DNA from: Opitutaceae bacterium
GTDB lineage: Bacteria > Verrucomicrobiota > Verrucomicrobiia > Opitutales > Opitutaceae
Direction: 5' to 3'
NCBI GenBank assembly: GCA_031254955.1
Contig: JAIRTK010000008.1
Span: 1 to 22,703, forward strand
DNA: 22,703 nt
Shown here: positions 16,117 through 22,516 of the stretch, in pieces
How the letters are laid out: each line of letters begins with the position of its first letter
Numbering within the stretch: the first letter of the stretch is position 1
The notes under the pieces: generated by a model
What the model saw: the letters and a program-made list of their open reading frames with translations, nothing else
The model's database searches: none
Told to the model about the DNA's origin: nothing
Position numbers and translations under genes: made by a program

Positions 16117-17412
16117 TCACGCCCGCACCAGGGGCGCGCCCGCCGCCAAACCTGCCCCTGCCCCCGTCCGCGACAATTCCCGCCGCAACCAGTCCAACGC
16201 CGCGTTCACCGCGCGCTGCTTCGCGATCTCGCGCGAGCCAAGGAAACCCAGCGATTTCGCCCACGCCCCTCGCGGTGAATGCAACCCCATGAAAACCGCC
16301 TCGCCCGCCGGGACGCCGTCCCCTCCCCCCGCGCCCGCGCCCGTGATCGACAACGCATAATCGGCGCCCAGCCGCTTCGCGACACCCGTTGCCATCGCGA
16401 CCGCCGTCTCCCCGCTCCCCGCGCCATGCCGGCTCAAGATGCCCTCCGGCACGCCGGACAACCGCATCCCGGCCCCATTGCCAAGGCACACGCAGCCACC
16501 CGCGAAAAACTTTTCCGCGCCCGGCAACCCCGCGAAACAATTCGCCAGCATCCCCCCCGTCGCCGACTCCGCCACCGCCACCACGCGCTCCGCCCGGCGG
16601 AGCAAGCCGCCCGTCACCTCGGCGAGCGAATCGTGCCCGAAACACAAAAAATCATCACCCAGCAACGCCGCGCACTCCCGCGCCACGCCCTCCAGTTTCG
16701 CCCGCCCCAACCGCCCGTCCGGCGAACTCAACCGGCAATCCACCGCGCCCGGATGCGCGCACCACGCCACAGAAAGCGCGTCCCCGTGCCGCGCCAGCGC
16801 CGGCGCGAGCCGCGTTTCCAGCATCGACTCGCCGATGCCCGTCGTGCGCACCTGCACATACGCCTCGCCCTCCGCCAGCAACCCGCGCGCCGCCAGCCGC
16901 GGCAGCACTTGCGCGACAAACATCGGCTGCAATTCCCCTGGCGGCCCCGGCAGCATGCCCAGCGCCTTGCCATCCTGCTCCACCCATATCCCCGGCGCCG
17001 TGCCGTTCGGGTTGGGCAAAAACACCCCGCGCTCCGGCCGCAACGCCTGCTTCAGATTATTCTCCGTCATCACGCGCCCCATCCGCGCGAAACGCTCCCG
17101 GAGCGCCGCCGCCGCGCCCTCGTCAAACACCAGCCGCTGCCCGAGCACGCCCGCCACCGCCTCGCGCGTCCGATCGTCGCAAGTCGGCCCCAGTCCGCCC
17201 GACGTGAGAACCACGTCCGCCGCCGCCCAACACTCCGCAAACTGCCGGGCGATGACCTCCGCGTCATCCGTCACCGTGACATTGCGCGCCAACGCCAGCC
17301 CGCGCCGCGCGAGTTGCGCCCCGACAAACGTCAGATGACTGTTCGCCGTCAACCCCAGCAACAACTCATCGCCCAACGTCAACAATTCAACCCGAGTGTG
17401 TTTGATAGCCAT
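16117..17412 (-). CDS. cinA: CinA family protein (COG1058 domain plus PncC-like amidase domain)
   Basis: Bacterial CinA proteins join a molybdopterin-binding-like domain (COG1058, reported ADP-ribose pyrophosphatase in some species) to a nicotinamide-nucleotide amidase (PncC) domain. The start at 17412 gives the classic opening MAIKHTRVELLTLGDELLLG. The first domain (1-260) has SGGLGPTCDD (71-80) and LPGPPGE (154-160). The second domain (about 270-415) keeps AESATGG (281-287) but differs elsewhere: the usual YSNxxK segment reads LGNGAG (310-315) and the TGIAGP segment reads TGAGAG. The amidase may therefore be weak or inactive. Its 431 residues are a normal length. It is divergent from uvrC with an 87-base gap. 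An open frame runs on upstream to 18813, but that is antisense to uvrC. Confidence 0.9.
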   Translation of the reverse strand: MAIKHTRVELLTLGDELLLGLTANSHLTFVGAQLARRGLALARNVTVTDDAEVIARQFAECWAAADVVLTSGGLGPTCDDRTREAVAGVLGQRLVFDEGAAAALRERFARMGRVMTENNLKQALRPERGVFLPNPNGTAPGIWVEQDGKALGMLPGPPGELQPMFVAQVLPRLAARGLLAEGEAYVQVRTTGIGESMLETRLAPALARHGDALSVAWCAHPGAVDCRLSSPDGRLGRAKLEGVARECAALLGDDFLCFGHDSLAEVTGGLLRRAERVVAVAESATGGMLANCFAGLPGAEKFFAGGCVCLGNGAGMRLSGVPEGILSRHGAGSGETAVAMATGVAKRLGADYALSITGAGAGGGDGVPAGEAVFMGLHSPRGAWAKSLGFLGSREIAKQRAVNAALDWLRRELSRTGAGAGLAAGAPLVRA

Positions 17413-17499
17413 AAGGAATGCATTTACATATCTTCGCGGTTTGCTTCTTTTCTCCAAGAACACCCGTAACTTCAAAAAAAATAAGTTAATTATTTCAAA

Positions 17500-19065
17500 A
17501 TGCGAACGCCGCCCCCAGATAAGCCGCCCGCCGCATTGCCCGCCTCCTCGCCCGCCGGCGACGACGCCCCGCTTACATTGAAGGAAAAAGTTCGCCGCCT
17601 CCCCGGCAAACCCGGCGTTTACCTCATGAAAGACCGCCTCGGACGCATCATCTACGTCGGCAAAGCCAAAAACCTCAAAAAACGCGTCTCCAGCTACTTC
17701 ACCCCATCGCGCCGCGCCCTCGCGCAACAACCCAAAATCCGCGCCCTCATCGGCCTGATCGAGGACTTCGACACCATCGAAGTCCGCTCCGAACCCGAGG
17801 CGCTCCTCCTCGAAGGCCGCCTCATCAAACAATGGAAACCCCGCTACAACACCGACTTCGTGGACGACAAACGCTTCCTCCTCGTCCGCGTCAATCCCCA
17901 CGAACCCATCCCCCGCTTCCGCCTCACGCGCCTCCGCAAGGACGACCGCTCCCGCTATTTCGGCCCCTTCGCCCACTCCGGCCTCCTCCGCAAAACGCTC
18001 GCCCAGATGCGCCGCCAGTTCGGCATCCTCCTCGCCGACGCGACACCGCAAAAACTCCCCGACGGACGCTGGCAACTCTACGACGACATCCGCCAGGAAA
18101 TCTACGGCCACGCCAACGAAGTGACGGAAAACGAATACAAACAACGCCTCCTCGACGCCTGCGACTTCCTGGAAGGCAAATCCCGCGAATGGCTGGTCGC
18201 CCTGCGCAACGAGATGATGGCCGCCGCCGCGAAACAAGAATTTGAAAAAGCCGCCGGACTTCGCGACATCACCCAAGCCCTCGAAAAAACCCTCGCCCCC
18301 GCCCGCCGCTTCGAACGCGAACGCCCCCTCCCCCCGCCCGCCGGCGACGCGCCCGCCGCCCTCGAAACCCTTCGCGCCGCCCTCGGCCTCCCCGCGCCCC
18401 CCGCGCGCATGGAATGCTTCGACATCTCCCACATTTCCGGCACCTACGTCGTCGCCTCCATGGTGCACTTCGCCGCCGGCCTCCCCGACAAAAACCACTA
18501 CCGCCGCTACCGCATAAAATCCTTCACCGGCAACGACGACTTCCGCGCCATGGAAGAAGTCGTCGGACGCCGCTACCGCCGCCTCCGCGACGAACGGAAA
18601 CCGCTCCCCGAACTCGTGGTCATCGACGGCGGACGCGGCCAAGTCGCCGCCGCGCTGAAATCCTTCGTCGCCCTCGGGCTTGAACCGCCCGCGCTCATCG
18701 GCCTCGCGAAAAAACACGAAACCATCATCTTCCCCGACGCCCGCCCCCCGCTGAACCTGCCGCTCACCCACCCCGGCCTGCAACTCCTCCAACGCCTCCG
18801 CGACGAAGCCCATCGTTTCGCCAACACTTACAACGCCGATCTCCGCACCCGAAAGATAAAGGAATCGGTACTGGACGATTTCCCCGGCCTCGGCCCCGTC
18901 CGCCGGGCCGCGCTGCTCGCCCGCTTCGGCAGCATGGAAAGACTCCGCGCCGCCGGAGCGCGGGAACTATCAAAAGTCGAGGGCATAGGGAAAAGCCTGG
19001 CGGAAAAGTTATATGAATTTCTCCACGCCGAACCCGTGCAAAAACCAAAACCGCCGCCCCCCTGA
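17500..19065 (+). CDS. uvrC: UvrC, compact excinuclease ABC subunit C
   Basis: UvrC makes both incisions in nucleotide excision repair, acting with UvrA and UvrB. The GIY-YIG domain (about 37-117) has GVYLMKD, IIYVGKAKNLKKR and the catalytic-type E105 in LLLEGRLIKQWKPRYN. The UVR motif lies at about 222-262. The RNase H-like nuclease (from 304) has FDISHISGT, GNDDF, VIDGGRGQ and DEAHRFANTYN. Two helix-hairpin-helix units end it (about 458-510). The protein has 521 residues against about 610 in E. coli. The cysteine-rich stretch normally before the UVR motif is replaced by residues 179-212 without cysteine, and only about 40 residues separate the UVR motif from the nuclease domain. Both active sites look intact. 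Confidence 0.93.
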   Translation: MRTPPPDKPPAALPASSPAGDDAPLTLKEKVRRLPGKPGVYLMKDRLGRIIYVGKAKNLKKRVSSYFTPSRRALAQQPKIRALIGLIEDFDTIEVRSEPEALLLEGRLIKQWKPRYNTDFVDDKRFLLVRVNPHEPIPRFRLTRLRKDDRSRYFGPFAHSGLLRKTLAQMRRQFGILLADATPQKLPDGRWQLYDDIRQEIYGHANEVTENEYKQRLLDACDFLEGKSREWLVALRNEMMAAAAKQEFEKAAGLRDITQALEKTLAPARRFERERPLPPPAGDAPAALETLRAALGLPAPPARMECFDISHISGTYVVASMVHFAAGLPDKNHYRRYRIKSFTGNDDFRAMEEVVGRRYRRLRDERKPLPELVVIDGGRGQVAAALKSFVALGLEPPALIGLAKKHETIIFPDARPPLNLPLTHPGLQLLQRLRDEAHRFANTYNADLRTRKIKESVLDDFPGLGPVRRAALLARFGSMERLRAAGARELSKVEGIGKSLAEKLYEFLHAEPVQKPKPPPP

Positions 19066-19144
19066 AACCGCCGCCCCCGCGCCGATTCCCCTACGCCGAT
19101 TCTCTCCGCGCCGACTCCCGCCGCGGCCTTCCTCGGCAACCGTC

Positions 19145-19165
19145 GGCGGTCTCGGCGAGACCGCC
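19145..19165 (+). terminator. Perfect 9-bp hairpin downstream of uvrC
   Basis: GGCGGTCTC and GAGACCGCC pair perfectly around a 3-base loop, 80 bases after the uvrC stop. There is no T tract, so a role as intrinsic terminator is uncertain; it may be a dispersed palindrome. Confidence 0.35.
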
Positions 19166-19327
19166 CTACCCAGAAGACACAATATCGTCGGGAAAGAGTA
19201 TCACGCGAGGCAGGGCGGTTCGAGTGGCACGGGCGCTCCACCCGTGGACGGCGCGGAGCGCCGCCATCTTTTCCGAAAAATATGGGCGGAGACGCCCTTG
19301 CCACTCGGCCATGCGGGTGAGCCGCCC

Positions 19328-19381
19328 AAGCAGACTTGGAAGTCTGCGCTACGACCAAGGCAGCGCATAACCTCAGTTATT
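19328..19381. repeat. Half copy of the modular element (E)
   Basis: These 54 bases match the right half of copy A (8763-8816) at about 47 positions by eye, including GCAGACTTGGAAGTCTGC, GCGCTACGAC and the end CTCAGTTATT. A clear left end is not found upstream, so it is truncated or strongly diverged. Confidence 0.75.
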
Positions 19382-19462
19382 AACCCCTGTCACGTTCGCC
19401 GGAACTTTACGCCTTTGTGCCTTCGTGTGGGATAAAAAACAATCCATCAGATTGTCCACAGA

Positions 19463-19522
19463 TTACACAGATTTACGCAGATTAAGAATGAATTATTAGA
19501 AAATCTGCGTAAATCTGTGTAA
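19463..19522. repeat. 21-bp perfect inverted repeat
   Basis: TTACACAGATTTACGCAGAT plus T (19463-19483) is inverted without a mismatch at 19502-19522, across an 18-base AT-rich centre. It is immediately followed by the ATACCAATTCC motif. Confidence 0.92.
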
Positions 19523-19562
19523 TACCAATTCCCAATGAGATTTATCCTTTTGTAGTCAGATT

Positions 19563-19670
19563 TTGCTCTTTCTCTTTATTCTTTATCTTTCCTCTTTCTC
19601 TTCCTTCCTCCCATTACTGATTGGAAACGAGGAGAAAGAGAAAGATAAAGAGGAAAGAGAAAGAAATGGG
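19563..19670. repeat. Long polypyrimidine/polypurine palindrome
   Basis: A C/T-only run on the + strand (about 19566-19611, CTCTTTCTCTTTATTCTTTA type) is followed after a short loop by a G/A-rich run (about 19629-19665) that is largely its reverse complement, including AGAAAGAG, AAAGATAAAGA and AAAGAGAAAGA. It would form a long hairpin. Confidence 0.8.
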
Positions 19671-19719
19671 CAGCACGGCGGCTATCCATCCAAAAGAATA
19701 AATTTTGTTCGGAATTGGT

Positions 19720-19986
19720 ATTATTGCAGACAAAGGCTACGATACCAACGAGATTGTAGAGGACGCCCGTCACCGTGGCATGGCAGTAGTCATCCCGCCG
19801 CGCAAGCATCGGGTGGCACCAAGAAACTAGGACCGTTATTTGTATCGGCAGCGGCATCTGGTGGAAAACGCCATCCTGAAACTGAAAGGCTGGCGAGGAA
19901 TCGCCACACGTTCTGTGAAAAACGCCTCCATTTTCCTTGCCGCCGTCCCAATCCGATGTCTTTACCTCTGATTCAAAATCTCATGA
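19720..19986 (+). pseudogene. Decayed 3' end of an IS4/IS5-type transposase
   Basis: In frame from 19720 the sequence reads ADKGYDTNEIVEDARHRGMA, VVIPPRKHRVAPRN, a stop at 19828-19830, then DRYLYRQRHLVENAILKLKG, WRGIATRSVKNASIFLAAV and IRCLYL, a second stop at 19969-19971, and FKIS before a final stop at 19984. This is the C-terminal part of an IS4/IS5-type DDE transposase: the DKGYD segment and the YRQRHLVENAILKLKG segment with the last acidic residue. The 5' two-thirds is missing and two internal stops show the gene is dead. No intact terminal repeats are visible, but the remnant abuts a GGAATTGGTAT motif that recurs in the window. Confidence 0.85.
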
Positions 19987-20074
19987 CGACGCGCTCTAGG
20001 AAAAAAACATCCGCCACAAAACAGGCGCCACCTCCAGCGCCAAGCGAGCCTGTCAAATAACGCGCTGGTGGCGC

Positions 20075-20995
20075 TCACACCGCTTCACCCAAGCGGTCGC
20101 CCATGCGCGCGTAGGTTTCGCGGCACTCGCGGCTTTGCCCGGCGAGGTCGGCGTCGAATATTATCCGTCCGCGCTCGAAAAGCGTGATCACGCACGAGCC
20201 GCCGAATTTGAAAAACCCCTTCTCCTCGCCTTTCGCCACCGGACGGTTTTCCACATACAGTTGCATGATGCTCCCGACATTGGTGGCGCCGACTTCGAGC
20301 ATCGCCACCGTGCCGAAGGCCGGCGTTTTCAGCAGCGTGAGCATGCGTTTGTTTTGCACGAGGTAGTCGATGTTGCGGCGCAGAGCGATGGGACTCACCG
20401 AATACAGAAACCCCTTGAGCAAGCGCGCCTCGTCCGGCGTGCCCGCGCTGGGGAAATGAAAGCGGTGGTAGTCCACCGGACACAGCCTCGAGATGAGCAT
20501 CGCGCCGCCGGCAAAGTTGCGCGCGAGCGTTTGCCCGGCCTCCGGCAGCCCGTCCTCGCCGAGCAGTTCCGCGAGCGTGAACTTCGCGCCCTTCACATAA
20601 AATCCGTCCGCCGCGTCCACGTCGGGAAACGCCAGATGCCGCCCGTCCGCCGGAAACACCGCCACGCGCTCGCCGGCGGCAACGGGACGCGCCTCGCGTT
20701 TCAAGGCTCGCGAGAAAAATTCATTAAACGTGCGCATCTTGTAGATCGACTTGGCGAACTCGTCGGCATCGAGGTTGTAGTTCACGACGAACGGGAAAAT
20801 CTTCGACGCGCTCCAGCGCCGGTTCATGCGCCGTCCGTAATACCACGAGAAAAACTTCCGCTTCACCAGCGCCCAAAGCAGGAGGCGTCCGACCGGGTTT
20901 TCATAGATGAGGCGCATCCACGTTTCACCGTAAATGTCCTCGGTTTCGATTTGCTTGGTGTAACGGTTGAAAAACTGGATGGGTTCGCGGGCCAT
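20075..20995 (-). CDS. psd: Phosphatidylserine decarboxylase proenzyme
   Basis: Psd converts phosphatidylserine to phosphatidylethanolamine at the inner membrane. The ATG at 20995 starts MAREPIQFFNRYTKQIETED, the typical opening of the longer Psd type known from Clostridium and Chlamydia; the 51-residue in-frame extension upstream is arginine-rich and unlike the family. Conserved parts are FNEFFSRALK, the aspartate in FPADGRH, the histidine region RLCPVDYHRFHFP and EVGATNVGSI. The self-cleavage site reads FGGSC with S267, where the serine becomes the pyruvoyl group. The 306 residues are normal. The phosphatidylserine synthase gene is not next to it here. It is divergent from the tRNA gene. 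Confidence 0.94.
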   Translation of the reverse strand: MAREPIQFFNRYTKQIETEDIYGETWMRLIYENPVGRLLLWALVKRKFFSWYYGRRMNRRWSASKIFPFVVNYNLDADEFAKSIYKMRTFNEFFSRALKREARPVAAGERVAVFPADGRHLAFPDVDAADGFYVKGAKFTLAELLGEDGLPEAGQTLARNFAGGAMLISRLCPVDYHRFHFPSAGTPDEARLLKGFLYSVSPIALRRNIDYLVQNKRMLTLLKTPAFGTVAMLEVGATNVGSIMQLYVENRPVAKGEEKGFFKFGGSCVITLFERGRIIFDADLAGQSRECRETYARMGDRLGEAV

Positions 20996-21168
20996 GATGG
21001 GACAGGAGAGAAATTGGAAACGAAAAGAAACGCGCGCCAGCATCGCCCGCCGTCGGCGTCGTGCGCAACGCGGAAAATGCGCCGCGCGGGTCCCGAAGCG
21101 CCCCCGCCGCACTCCGCTCCGGCAATCGCAATCGCCCCCGCAAATCAATCAATCCCGGCAAATCCGGG

Positions 21169-21198
21169 TTGACGTGACGCCCTTCGCGCCGGTAAACC
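21169..21198 (+). promoter_or_regulatory. Candidate sigma-70 type promoter of tRNA-Thr
   Basis: TTGACG at 21169-21174 and TAAACC at 21193-21198 are separated by 18 bases, and the tRNA begins 16 bases after the -10 box. The -35 box is good and the -10 box is weak. Position relative to the tRNA makes it plausible. Confidence 0.45.
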
Positions 21199-21213
21199 CA
21201 GCATCTCATTTTT

Positions 21214-21289
21214 GCCGAGCTAGCTCAGTTGGTAGAGCAATGCTTTCGTAAAGCATGGGTCGTCGGTTCGAGTCCGATGCTCGGCTCCA
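21214..21289 (+). tRNA. tRNA-Thr (anticodon CGT)
   Basis: The full cloverleaf can be drawn. The acceptor stem GCCGAGC pairs with GCTCGGC, the D arm is GCTCAGTTGGTAGAGC, and the anticodon stem ATGCT/AGCAT holds the loop TTCGTAA with anticodon CGT, reading the threonine codon ACG. The T arm has TTCGAGT, and the CCA end is encoded (21287-21289). It is 76 bases long. A terminator hairpin follows 4 bases later. I see no integrated element at its 3' end. Confidence 0.96.
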
Positions 21290-21293
21290 CTCT

Positions 21294-21329
21294 AAAAGCC
21301 TCGCAACTGGAAACGGTCGCGGGGCTTTT
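21294..21329 (+). terminator. Rho-independent terminator of tRNA-Thr
   Basis: AAAAGCCTCGC and GCGGGGCTTTT pair over 11 positions with one G-T pair, a 14-base loop and a closing TTTT. It starts 4 bases after the tRNA CCA end, in the right position to end its transcript. Confidence 0.8.
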
Positions 21330-21408
21330 GCGTCTGGCCCGCCGCGCGGTTTCGCTCCTTTGAAAAAGGTGAAACCCGCGGCGTCCGGCGAAGTCACAAG
21401 TGCAGGCA

Positions 21409-21858
21409 ATGAAACCCTCCTGTCTTCCGCCCCTCGCATTCCTGACTCTCGCATTCCCGGCCCTCGCATTCCCGGCCCTCGCCCTTCTCGTCCTCGCCGG
21501 ATGCGCCTCCGCCTCCAAATCGCTCTCGCGCCATGACTTCGGCCCGCCGCCGGAAAAGGCGCGGGAGCGCGCCCGGTCATTTGCCATCTCCACGCTCAAC
21601 ACGCCGGAATCCGCCATCGTCGAGTTCGGCGACCTGGCCAAGGCGGTCATGGAGGCGGGCCGCTACCGGGGAGAAAAAACCTATTACGGCTGGGTCCAGA
21701 GCCTGAGCATCGCCGTGAAAAACGAACACGGAGAACGCGCGGCGCCCAAGCGCTGGCACATCATGTTTTTCGAGGACGGCACCTTGGGAAACGTGACCGA
21801 CATGGTCGCTTCCGGCATGGTGAAAAAGATCGCGGTGCCGGCGGCGCGCCCCGGTTGA
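21409..21858 (+). CDS. Small lipoprotein of unknown function
   Basis: A 149-residue protein from the ATG at 21409; a GTG at 21400 would add three residues. The signal peptide is long, with the repeated pattern LAFLTLAFPALAFPALA encoded by tandem CTCGCATTCCCGGCC-type DNA, and ends in the lipobox LAGC with C32. The mature part is about 118 residues with LNTPESAIVEFGDLAKAVME, GEKTYYGWVQSLSIAVKNEH and RWHIMFFEDGTLGNV, a mixed alpha/beta pattern I do not recognise. Anchoring in the outer membrane is inferred from the lipobox. It is convergent with the XRE regulator gene at 21894. Confidence 0.75.
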   Translation: MKPSCLPPLAFLTLAFPALAFPALALLVLAGCASASKSLSRHDFGPPPEKARERARSFAISTLNTPESAIVEFGDLAKAVMEAGRYRGEKTYYGWVQSLSIAVKNEHGERAAPKRWHIMFFEDGTLGNVTDMVASGMVKKIAVPAARPG

Positions 21859-21893
21859 AGCCCGCCCGCCCGCTTCCGCGCGCCTAGGCGCCA

Positions 21894-22280
21894 TCAGCGG
21901 CGACGCCGCCGGCGCGCCGGACGTTTTCCGCCGGTTTTCGGCGCGGTTCCCCCGGCGTCGGTTTTCGGAGAGTTCAGCGTCCGCCCATCCTTGCGCGGGC
22001 GTCCCGGCCCGTGTTTCGCGGACAACTCCGCCACCGTCACCCCCGCGCGCGCCTCCACCAACTCCACCTCGTCGCAAAGCAACACCCACGGACTCACCCC
22101 GAAAACCTCCGCCAGCTTCTCCACCAGTTTGAGCGACGGCGCCGCCGTGCGCCCCGCCTCGAAAAGCTGATAATACTTGTAATCCAGCCCCGCGCGCTCG
22201 GCCAGCGCCTCCTGCGTCCAGCCCCGCTTCACGCGCAACGCACGCGCCAGCCGCCGCAACATGGGAAGACTTCCGAGCAT
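21894..22280 (-). CDS. XRE-family regulator with basic AT-hook-like tail
   Basis: A helix-turn-helix of the XRE/Cro type spans about residues 7-65 counted from 22280: MLRRLARALRVKRGWTQEAL, AERAGLDYKYYQLFEAGRTA and KLVEKLAEVFGVSPWVLL. The C-terminal ~40 residues are basic and low complexity, with GRPRKDGR (an AT-hook-like core) and a final ARRRRRR. The ATG at 22280 is preferred: the frame is open to an ATG at 22355, but the added residues look non-coding, and the extra stretch contains an inverted repeat (22308-22337) better read as an operator. It would bind DNA in the cytoplasm; the target is unknown. It is divergent from the small lipoprotein at 22358. Confidence 0.8.
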   Translation of the reverse strand: MLGSLPMLRRLARALRVKRGWTQEALAERAGLDYKYYQLFEAGRTAAPSLKLVEKLAEVFGVSPWVLLCDEVELVEARAGVTVAELSAKHGPGRPRKDGRTLNSPKTDAGGTAPKTGGKRPARRRRRR

Positions 22281-22307
22281 GTCCCCAAGGTAAGGGCGAT
22301 TGAACAA

Positions 22308-22337
22308 AAAAACACCTTGCCACAACACGGTGTTTTT
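22308..22337. promoter_or_regulatory. Inverted repeat upstream of the XRE gene, candidate operator
   Basis: AAAAACACC (22308-22316) and GGTGTTTTT (22329-22337) form a perfect 9-bp inverted repeat with a 12-base centre. It lies between the XRE gene (start 22280, minus) and the lipoprotein gene (start 22358, plus), the usual position for an operator serving both. Confidence 0.5.
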
Positions 22338-22357
22338 GCCAAAAATCCCCTTCATCC

Positions 22358-22516
22358 ATGCCGCTCCCCGTGAAATTCCTCTCCCTCATCACCTTCGCCC
22401 TTGCGTCCGCCCTCCTCCTCGCCGCCTGCTCCACGCCGCCGAAAATCCCGCGCGGCATCGCCTCCAGCGGCATTTCGCCGGCGCCAGCGCAAACCGTTTC
22501 CGCCGCCGCCGCATGA
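22358..22516 (+). CDS. Very small lipoprotein (52 residues)
   Basis: The ATG at 22358 opens MPLPVKFLSLITFALASALL with lipobox LAAC (C24), followed by a 28-residue proline/alanine-rich tail ending in SAAAA. An in-frame GTG at 22370 is an alternative start. The stop overlaps the start of the next gene (ATGA at 22513-22516), which suggests translational coupling. No function can be inferred; small lipoproteins of this layout are common companions of secreted proteins. Confidence 0.65.
   Translation: MPLPVKFLSLITFALASALLLAACSTPPKIPRGIASSGISPAPAQTVSAAAA

Larger units (their letters stand above)
19066..19719. other. Repeat-rich gene-free region after uvrC
   Basis: There is no credible gene. In order it holds a GGCGGTCTC/GAGACCGCC hairpin (19145-19165), a degenerate GGCACGGGCG segment near 19225, the right half of the modular element (19328-19381), a CTTTGTGCCTTCGTG motif near 19412, a 21-bp perfect hairpin (19463-19522), an ATACCAATTCC motif (19523-19533), a long pyrimidine/purine palindrome (about 19563-19670) and the inverse GGAATTGGTAT (19711-19721). 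Confidence 0.7.

Noticed and set aside
16117..18813. An 898-residue minus-strand open frame covering cinA and all of uvrC
   Set aside because: Only the part from 17412 down is CinA; the remainder is antisense to a well-supported uvrC and shows GC-driven low-complexity residues.
19563..20060. A 165-residue plus-strand open frame
   Set aside because: It crosses the purine/pyrimidine palindrome and then runs out of frame over the transposase remnant; the true similarity is in another frame.
20996..21148. 51-residue N-terminal extension of Psd
   Set aside because: It is arginine-rich and unlike known Psd N-termini, which begin with the IQFFNR segment; 20995 fits the family.
21214..21329. tRNA gene as integration site of a genomic island
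   Set aside because: No repeat of the tRNA 3' end and no integrase are found in the window.
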